DNA of 64,000 nucleotides from Pseudomonas sp. LP_7_YM (lineage in GTDB: Bacteria; Pseudomonadota; Gammaproteobacteria; Pseudomonadales; Pseudomonadaceae): assembly GCF_004364435.1 (NCBI RefSeq), contig NZ_SOCT01000012.1, forward strand, positions 62,001 to 126,000, given 5' to 3'. The position numbers and the translations under genes are program-made. Numbering within the stretch: position 1 is the first letter of the stretch; each line of letters starts with the position of its first letter. The notes under the pieces were generated by a model that worked only from the letters and a program-made list of their open reading frames with translations, made no database searches and had not been told where the DNA came from. Shown here one piece after another: positions 26,101 to 35,100 of the stretch.

Positions 26101-29100
26101 TGCGCAAACCTTCGACAACAGCCAGAAGGGCAAGGTAACCAGTGTTGGCGCCCTGTCGGCGGACATTGCCGGGCAACTGCTCAACGGTTCGGGAACGGTC
26201 ACCGCCAACGGCAGCACACGCATCAACGCCGCCAGCCTGGATAACCGCAGGGGCGCGCTGACCAGCGTCAGTGAGCTGAACCTGCAAACCGGCGAGGCGT
26301 ACAACAGCAACGGCGGTCGAATCGCAGGGGCTGGCGTCACTCTCAACACCGCTGCGTTCAACAACCGCAACGGGACACTCACCAGCACCGGCACACTGCT
26401 GCTCACAGCGGAGCACGTCGATAACAGCGACGCAGGGCGCATTGCCAGTGCGAACGTGTTGACGGCGTCTGTGACCGGGTTGGACCAGCACAACGGCGGC
26501 CACCTTTACAGCAACGGCGATGTCAGCCTGGACCTCCACGGCGGGCTGCTCAACAACCAGAGTGGCTTGATCACGGCGCCGGGGCAGTTGCTGCTGAAAA
26601 ACCTAACCCGCGTCGACAACCGCTCCGGCGAAATTTCCAGCCTCAACGCGTTCGCCCTCGCAGCTGACGACCTGCAAAACGACGACGGCTCGCTGATCAG
26701 CAAACAAGCGTTGAGCGTTCGGGTTAATAGACAGTTGAGCAACCTGCGCGGACTGATCTCCGGCAAGGGCATCGACCTGCAAACCGGCACGCTGCTCAAC
26801 GACGATGGCAGCATCAGCAGCGATGCAGCGTTGAATGTCGTGGTCGGCGCTGCGCTGTCGAACCAGAACGGCGAGCTGTCCGCTGCGCAGATCGGCAATG
26901 TCACGGCGGCCAGTCTGAACAACGCTGGCGGTCAGATCACCGCCGATGAACGCCTGACCCTGGGCGTCGGCGGCGCGATCAATAGTCAGAGCGGAACGCT
27001 GGGTGCCGCCGATGGCGTGACCGTCACCGCGAGCAGTCTGGACAACAGTCAGTCGGGCACGGTGGTGTCCGACGGTGATGTCACCCTCACACTGACCGGC
27101 GCGCTGAACAATCAGGCGGGCGGCAGCATTCAGGCCAAAGGCGCAATGGTGCTGCAAAGCCGGTCGCTGGACAACCGCGGCGGCGTTATTTCGACCCAGA
27201 ACGCATTGACCCTGCGCAGCGTCACGGTCGATAACCGCGGCGGCTCGGTGCGTGCCACCAAGGACATGCAGCTGTTCATCGATGCGCTGGATAACAGTCA
27301 AAAGGGTTTGATCAGCGGCAAGGGCGGGATTGCGTTCCTTGGCCAGCAATTGAGTAACCAGAACGGCCTGCTCAGTGCAGCCGGTTTGTTGCAGATCCAG
27401 GCCGACAGCGTGCGTAACGCCGCTGGCCGCATCACCAGCCAGGCGGATCTGGTCGCCAACGTCGGCGACCTCGCTCAGCAGGGCGGTGAGTTTGTTGCTC
27501 AGGGCAATCTGACGCTGACCGGCAACACCCTCGATAACAGTGGCGCAGGATTGGTCGGCGCCACAAAAGCGCTGAAACTCACCGTCGGCAACGTGACTAA
27601 CCGTGGCGGCGAGCTGTCCAGCCAGCAGGACGTAACGATCACCGCGCAGCAACTGGACAACAGCGATGCCGGCAAAGTCATCGCCGGCACGGCGTTGCAG
27701 CTCAACGTTGATCGTCTGATCAACCGCGCCAAAGGGATGTTGTTCGGCGACACCCTGCAACTGACCGGCTCAACGCTGGACAATAGCGCCGGTACCCTGG
27801 CGAGCCAGAACGGTCTGGCCGTCGACCTTGACGGCGTGCTGCTCAACGACGCAGGTTTGCTCAGCAGCGAAGCCGCGCTCAGCCTCAAGGCGACATCGCT
27901 GTCGAACGCCGCAGGCAGTGTGTCTAGCGCGGGCGCGCTGACGATCGCCACCCCCGGCGCGGTCAATAACCAGCAAGGCTCGATCACCACTGATGGCGGC
28001 CTGACCCTCGCCAGTGCCAGCCTCGACAACCGCAATCAGGGCGTGATCTCCGGCAAAACCGGCGCGGTAATCAACACCGGCGCCTTTGATAACAGCCACG
28101 GCGGCCAGCTCACCAGCGCCGACACCCTGACCCTCAGCGCAGGCCAGGTCACCAATCAGGATGGCGCGCGCATCGCCGCGACTAAATCGGTCAGCGCGAG
28201 CGTGACCGGCCTTGATCAACAGGGCGGTGAACTGTTCAGCAACGGCGCCTTGACCCTCGATCTCAACCACGGCCAGCTCAACAACCAGAACGGCCTGATC
28301 AACTCTTTCGGCGCCTTGTTGTTGAAAAATCTGGTCGGTGTGAACAACCAGAACGGCGAGATTTCCAGCACCCAGGGCTTCACCTTCAGCGCCGACCGCC
28401 TCGACAACAGCAACGGCAAACTGCTCAGCGATCAAGCCCTGATCGTGCGTGTTGCCCATGCGCTCAACAACGTCAAAGGCGTGATTTCCGCCGCGGCCCT
28501 CGACGCCCGCAGCGACAGCCTCGACAACACCGACGGCCTGCTCAGCAGCCGAGGTGCGTTTGACCTCGCCGTGAGCAACGCCCTGAACAACCACAACGCC
28601 ACGTTGGTGGCCGACGGCAAGCTGACCTTCAATGCCGCCAGCGTCGACAATGGCCTGGGCCAGATCGCCAGCAAACAGGACCTGATCGCCAACATCGGCG
28701 GCCTGCAACAACAAGGCGGCCAGTTGATCGCCCTGGGCGCGCTGAACCTCACCGGCGCAAGCCTCGACAACCGCCAGGACGGCCTGGTCAGCGCCAACGG
28801 CGTCATGACCTTGAACGTCAATAACATCGATAACCGCGGCGGTGAGCTGTCCAGCCAGGACGACATCAGCGTCACCGGCCAGCGTCTGGAAAACAGCGAT
28901 GCAGGCCGCGTCATCGGCCAGAAGTCCCTGACCCTGACCGTCGATCAGCTGCTCAACCGCACCAACGGCGTGTTGTCCGGCAAGTCATTGCTGACGGTCA
29001 CCGGCACGCAGCTGGACAACAGCGGCGGCAATCTGGTCAGTCAGCAGAAAATTGACCTGGGCCTCAGCGGCGTCTTGCTCAACAGCCAGGGCCTGATCGA

Positions 29101-32100
29101 CAGCGAAGGCACCCTGAACGTGCGCAGCGCTTCGGTTGCCAACAACGGCGGCAGTCTTTCCAGTGCCGGTGCGTTGACCGTGACCAGCAGCGGGGCGGTC
29201 AGCAACCAAGGTGGCAAGCTGGTCACCGATGGCGGCTTGACCCTCAACAGCAGCACCCTCGACAACAGCCAGAGTGGCAGCATCAGCGGCAAAGGCGCGC
29301 TGTTGTTGCACACCGGCGACTTCAATAACAGCCAGAACGGCCGCGTCAGCAGCGCCTCGACCCTGGAGATGGTGGCGGCTCAGGTCAGCAACCTCGACGG
29401 CGGCAGCATCGGCAGTAACGGCGCGCTCTCGGCCAGTGTCACCGGGCTGGATCAACAAGGCGGGATGCTCTTCAGCAACACCGACCTGACCCTCGACCTG
29501 AATCACGGCCAGCTGAATAACCAGAACGGTCTGATCAACGCCCCCGGCATTCTGTTGTTGAAAAACCTGGTTGGCGTGAACAACCAGAAGGGTGAAATTT
29601 CCAGCGCTCAGGGCTTCACCTTCAGCGCCGACAGCCTCGACAACAGCAACGGCAAACTGCTCAGCAACCAGCCGCTGACCGTCCGCCTCGCCCAGGCGTT
29701 GACCAACGTCAAGGGCATGATCGCCGCCGCCGGCCTGAACATCGATGCAGGCTCGCTGAACAACAGCGCCGGCACCCTGACCAGCCGCAGCGACTTCGGC
29801 CTGAATGTTCACGGCCTGCTGACCAATCAGAGCAACGGGCTCATCAACGCGACCGGTGCGCTCGACGCCACCGCCGTCGATCTCGACAACCGCGGCGGCC
29901 TGCTGCTCGCCGGCACTGACCTGACTCTGCACACCGGTTCGCTGGACAACCGCACCACCGGCCTGATCAACAGCAAGGGCACGCTGCATGTGAACGCTCA
30001 GTCGCTGGATTCCAGCGACGGCGGTGAAGTCTCGGCCAAGGGCGACATGACCCTCACGCTCAACAGCCTGACCCAGAACGGCGGACGGCTGCTGGGTGAC
30101 GGCGCCGTGACGCTGGACCTCAACGGCGCCGACCTGAACAACCAGCGCGGGCTTATCACGTCGAAAGGCGCCTTGAACGTCAACCGGATGCGCGACTTCA
30201 ACAACCAGGCTGGCGAGATGTCCAGCGCCCAGGGTTTTTCGTTGACCGGCCGAACGCTGGATAACAGCAGCGGCCGACTGATCAGCAACCAGAACCTGGT
30301 GCTCAACGCCACTACGCTGGTCAATCAGGCCGGTCTCATCTCTGGTTGGGCAGGGTTGAACGTCAGTGGCGCAACACTGGACAACCGCAACAGCGGCACA
30401 CTCTCCAGCCGTAGCGGCGACGTCGGCGTCAACCTGACGGGCGCGCTGCTCAATGGCGCAGCCGGAGCGCTGGTCAGCCAGAAAGCCCTCAGCGTTCGCG
30501 CCGCCAGTGTCGATAACCGCGGCGGGATCCTGTCCAGCGGCGGCGGCCAGACGTTCAACGTCAGCGGCGTGCTGGACAACGGCCAGAACGGCCTGATCGA
30601 CAGTGGCGCTGCCCTGATCATCAATGCCGCCGGCCTCGGCAACGCGGCAGGCACGGTCAACGCGCAACAGAACATCAGCTTCACCGGCACCGACCTGGAC
30701 AACAGCGCGGGCACCGTCGCGGGCAACGCCGCCGTCACCCTCGACCTGCTCGGCACCCTGACCAACACCAATGGCAAGCTCGCCAGCGCAGGGGATCTGC
30801 TGATTCAGCGCGCCGCCCAGATCAACAACCAGGGCGGTCAACTGGCCAGCCAACGGGCGCTGACCCTTACCACCGGCGGTCTGGACAATAGCAATCGCGG
30901 CACCGTGGCCGCCAACGACCAGCTTCAGGTCAACGCCAGCGGCGCCGTACAGAACGCCAACGACGGCCTGATCTACAGCAAAAACGCCAACCTCAGACTG
31001 CAAGCCGCGAGCCTCGCGAACGCCAGCGGCACCCTGCAAAGCCAGGGCGCGCTGGACCTGACCGTCAACGGCGACATCGACGGCCAGAACGGCCGGATCA
31101 TCGCCCAGGCCGGCAACCTCAACCTGACCGCCAACAATGTCGACAACCGTGGCGGCGTGCTGTCGAGCCTGCAGAGCGCCTTCGTCGCGCGCATCACCGG
31201 CGTGCTGAAAAACGGCTACGACGTCAATCGTCAGGGCGGCATCACCCAGGCGCAAAGCCTCGACATCCGCGCGCTGGCCGGCATCGACAACTATGGCGGC
31301 CGGGTGTCGGCTCAAGGCGGCGACGCGCTGATCAACACCGGTAGCGGCAACTTCGACAACCGTAACGGCGGCCTGTACGCCAGGCAGCGAATCAACGTCA
31401 CCGGCAACAATTTCGACAACAGCGGCGACAATGACGGGCAGATCGCCGGCCAACAAATCGACCTCAGCCTCGCCGGCGCGTTGAACAACCGACTCGGCAT
31501 CATCGAGAGCGACAGCACCCTCAGCATCAGCGCCGCCAGCCTCGACAACCAGACCGGCAAACTGCGCGCCCTCGGCACCAGCGGCCTGACCAACCTGCAA
31601 ATCAGCGGCCTGTTCGACAACCGCAACGGTGCTCTGGAAACCGCCAACACCGACCTCGCTGTGGGCGTCGGCAGCCTCCTCAACGGTGGCGGCAGCATTC
31701 TGCATGTCGGCAGCGGCAACTTCGGCGTGTCCACCGACAACGTCATGAACGCCGGCGGCAGCCTGGTCACTCGCGGCGTGCTGACCCTCAACGCCGACAC
31801 CTGGACCAACAGCAGCGTCCTTCAGGCCGGCACGTTGAACGTCAACGTCAACAACTTCACCCAGACCGCAGCGGGTCAGCTGCTGGCGTCCACGGCGTTT
31901 GTCGGGACCGGCGGGAACTGGGTCAACGATGGGCTGATTGCCAGCGACGGAGCAATGAATGTCTCGTTGTCGGGCGGGTATTCGGGCAACGGCCGACTGA
32001 CCAGCCTGGGGACGTTGGGCCTGAGCGCGAATCGACTGGATCTGAATGCGCCGACCTCCATTGCGGGGGGGGGGCGGACGGATATCAATGTGGCCGGGTC

Positions 32101-35100
32101 TGTAACCAACTACGGCCGCCTGACTTCAAGTGCGGATCTGTTCGTTAATGCGGGCAGCGTCACCAACTCCGGCTCGTTGGGCGCGGGCCAATCCCTCGCG
32201 ATCACGACGCCTATGCTCAACAACAATCAGGGGCTGATCTTCAGCGGCGCGAACATGCAGCTGAACACCGGGGCCTTGACCAACACGAAAGGCGATTTCT
32301 ATAGCCTGCGTGATCTCACCATTGGCGGTTACGGGACTGCACGTGCCGACCAAGTCTCTAATGTCTCCGGTTCGATGGAGAGTGGTAGCACGTTCACCAT
32401 CAATGCCACGGCATTCGAGAACCGCACCGAGGGTTCCGGCGGCGCGCAGAACTTTGCGGTCGGCCGCACCCTGGTGAGCGGGTTTATTGCGGTGCAGTGC
32501 CTTGACTGCAGAGGTGACACTTACCGGGTGAATTACATTGCGCGGGAGAACTACGACGCAGGCCAGGATAGCGATACCAGTGCATCCTCACTGATTACTG
32601 CTGGTAGTGACCTAAGTTTTACTGGCAGCAGCTTCATAAACAGTAAAAGTACCGTGAGCGCGCGCGGTAATATTTCCATTCAAGCTGACAACGTGAAAAA
32701 TATAGGAGCGGTGAGTGGCACGGTCGAAAGAACTAGGATTTTTTCTTCTGGTGATATTAGCGACGGAACCTACTATCGCTCATCTGCTTCGGTAGCTAGC
32801 TATAATCAAAGTAATGATCCTGACTTCCCTGGTTTTTATTACGGAGATAGTCAAGGCAACTTACGTAAAGGAATATTTATGATTGAGGAGGGGCTGACCG
32901 GTGGCGATAGTCCTTCTCCAATATATTCCTGGGTTGCGAAGGATGCGATTACTCAGCAGTACTTACTAAACGCCCTGGTACCCTATGAAGCTGATTGGAA
33001 AGTCCCACAGTCGAAGTATGATCGCAGTAATCTTCAACAGCTACCTTCTACAATAACGAAGTATCAGCTCGTCAGCGACGTCGAAGTCGCCAAGGACGGC
33101 ACCGGCAACGCCGGCCGCAGCGCCGTCATCCAGGCGGGGGGAAATGTGGCGATCACCGCCACCAAAGACCTGCAGAACAGCGTCATTCACGAAGACTACG
33201 CTTCAGCCGGCGGCACCAACAAAGTCGCCGACACCCACGCCAACGGCACCGGTCAGACCGTCGTCGTTCGCTTGAACGCACAACTGCCTCCCGACCTCGC
33301 GCAAAAGCAGGTCGACCCCACCGCGCTTCCGGGATTCAGCCTCCCCACCGGTCAGAACGGCCTGTTCCGCCTGAGCGGGCAGGGCAGCAGTAACGCCACT
33401 GTTGCTGCACCCACCGCCGCACCGCAAAGCTGGACCATGACAGGCGCCAGTGTTTCAACCGCTCAGCGCGACCAAGCCATTCCGGTCGGGCAGGGCAGCA
33501 GCCTGCAAATCGCCTCCGCGAATCAGGCACTCAGCACAAGTCGGCAGCTCGGCGATTTATCTCGAAATCCCTCGGCCATTAACGCCGATGCATCGGCATT
33601 CAACATCTCCACACCGGGCGATTCCGGCAGCGGCGGGTTCTCGGTTCCCAGCCACCAGGCGGGCGCTGGCGGCATTGCAGCCGTCGACCAAGTCGCAGGT
33701 GTCGAAAGCGTTACAGGTGTGAGAGGCGTAGCAGGTGTCAGCGGAATTACCGGTGTCACAGGCGTAACAGGCGTTACTGGCGCCTCAGGAATTCCGGGCT
33801 CGACAGGCGTTACCCCCATTCCCGGCATCAGCGTCATCAGTGGCGCCAACCCCACCGGCATCAGCCCAGGCCAGTCGGCGAGCGCGCAGACGGTCGAAAG
33901 GGTTCAGGGCCTGCCCTCCACCGCAGCCACGCCCAACACCGGCAAATACCTGATCGAAACCAACCCGGTGCTCACCGACCTCAAGCAATTCATGAGCTCG
34001 GATTACCTGCTCGCGGGCCTGGGCTACAACCCCGACGAAAGCGCCAAGCGCCTCGGCGACGGCCTCTACGAACAGCGTCTGGTGCAGCAAGCCGTCACCT
34101 CGCGCACCGGCCAGGCATTCATCGATGGACAGACCTCCAACGAGGATCAGTTCAAGTACCTGATGAACAACGCCATCGCCAGCAAAACCCAACTCAATCT
34201 GACCGTCGGCATATCGCTGACGTCCGAGCAAGTGGCGGCACTGACCCACGACATCGTCTGGCTCGAAGAGCGCGAAGTGAATGGCGAAAACGTGCTGGTG
34301 CCGGTGCTGTATCTGGCTCAAGCCGATGGTCGCCTTGCCCCGAACGGCGCGCTTATCGCCGGCAAGGACGTGACCCTCATTGCCGGCCGGAACCTGGACA
34401 ACGTCGGCACCCTCAAGGCCACCAACAACCTGTCCGCCACCGCCGGCAATGACCTGGTGAACAGCGGCCTGATCTCCGCCGGCAACCGTCTGGACCTGCT
34501 CGCGGGCAACGACGTCACCAACAAGGCGGGCGGCATCATCGCCGGTCGCGACGTCACCGTGACGGCCATCGGCGGAGATGTCACCAACGAGCGCAGTGTC
34601 ACTTCGCTGGACAGCGACGTGCGGGGCCAACTGCATAAGGAATACGCCGACAACGCCGCCCGCATCGAAGCCGCCAACGACCTGAGCGTTTCTGCCGGGC
34701 GTGACATCAACAACATCGGCAGTACCTTGCAAGCCGGTCGCGACATGACGCTGAACGCCGGCCGAGACGTCAACACAGCCTCGACCCAACTGACTGACAG
34801 CCTCGTGCTGAACAGCAAACACACCAACAGCGACATCACCCAGATCGGCTCTACCGTCAGCGCAGGCCGAGACCTCTCGGTACAAGCGGGACGCGACATC
34901 AACGCCATCGCCAGCCAGATCGATGCCAAACGCGATATCGCCATGGCCGCGACCGAAGACGTCACCATCAGCTCGGCGGCGGACGAAGAGCACTCGTACA
35001 GCAAGAGCAAGAAGGTCAAGCGCCAGGAAGACCACGTCAGCCAGGTCCAGACCGAGATCACGGCAGGTGGCAGTGTTGCAGTGAGTGCCGGGCAAAACCT

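Noticed and set aside
24479..26490. Regular repeats considered as a CRISPR array or satellite
   Set aside because: Units are 252 bp, in frame, and encode FHA-type beta-helix repeats; there are no short repeats with unique spacers and no cas genes.
28985..31705. Long minus-strand open frame of about 900 codons opposite cdiA
   Set aside because: It mirrors the repeats of cdiA, is low in complexity (Val/Ala/Gln/Asp-rich), has no ribosome site or known domain, and results from GC-rich codons leaving few stops on the opposite strand. The same holds for the minus frames at 22823-24196, 26603-28714 and 33785-35695.
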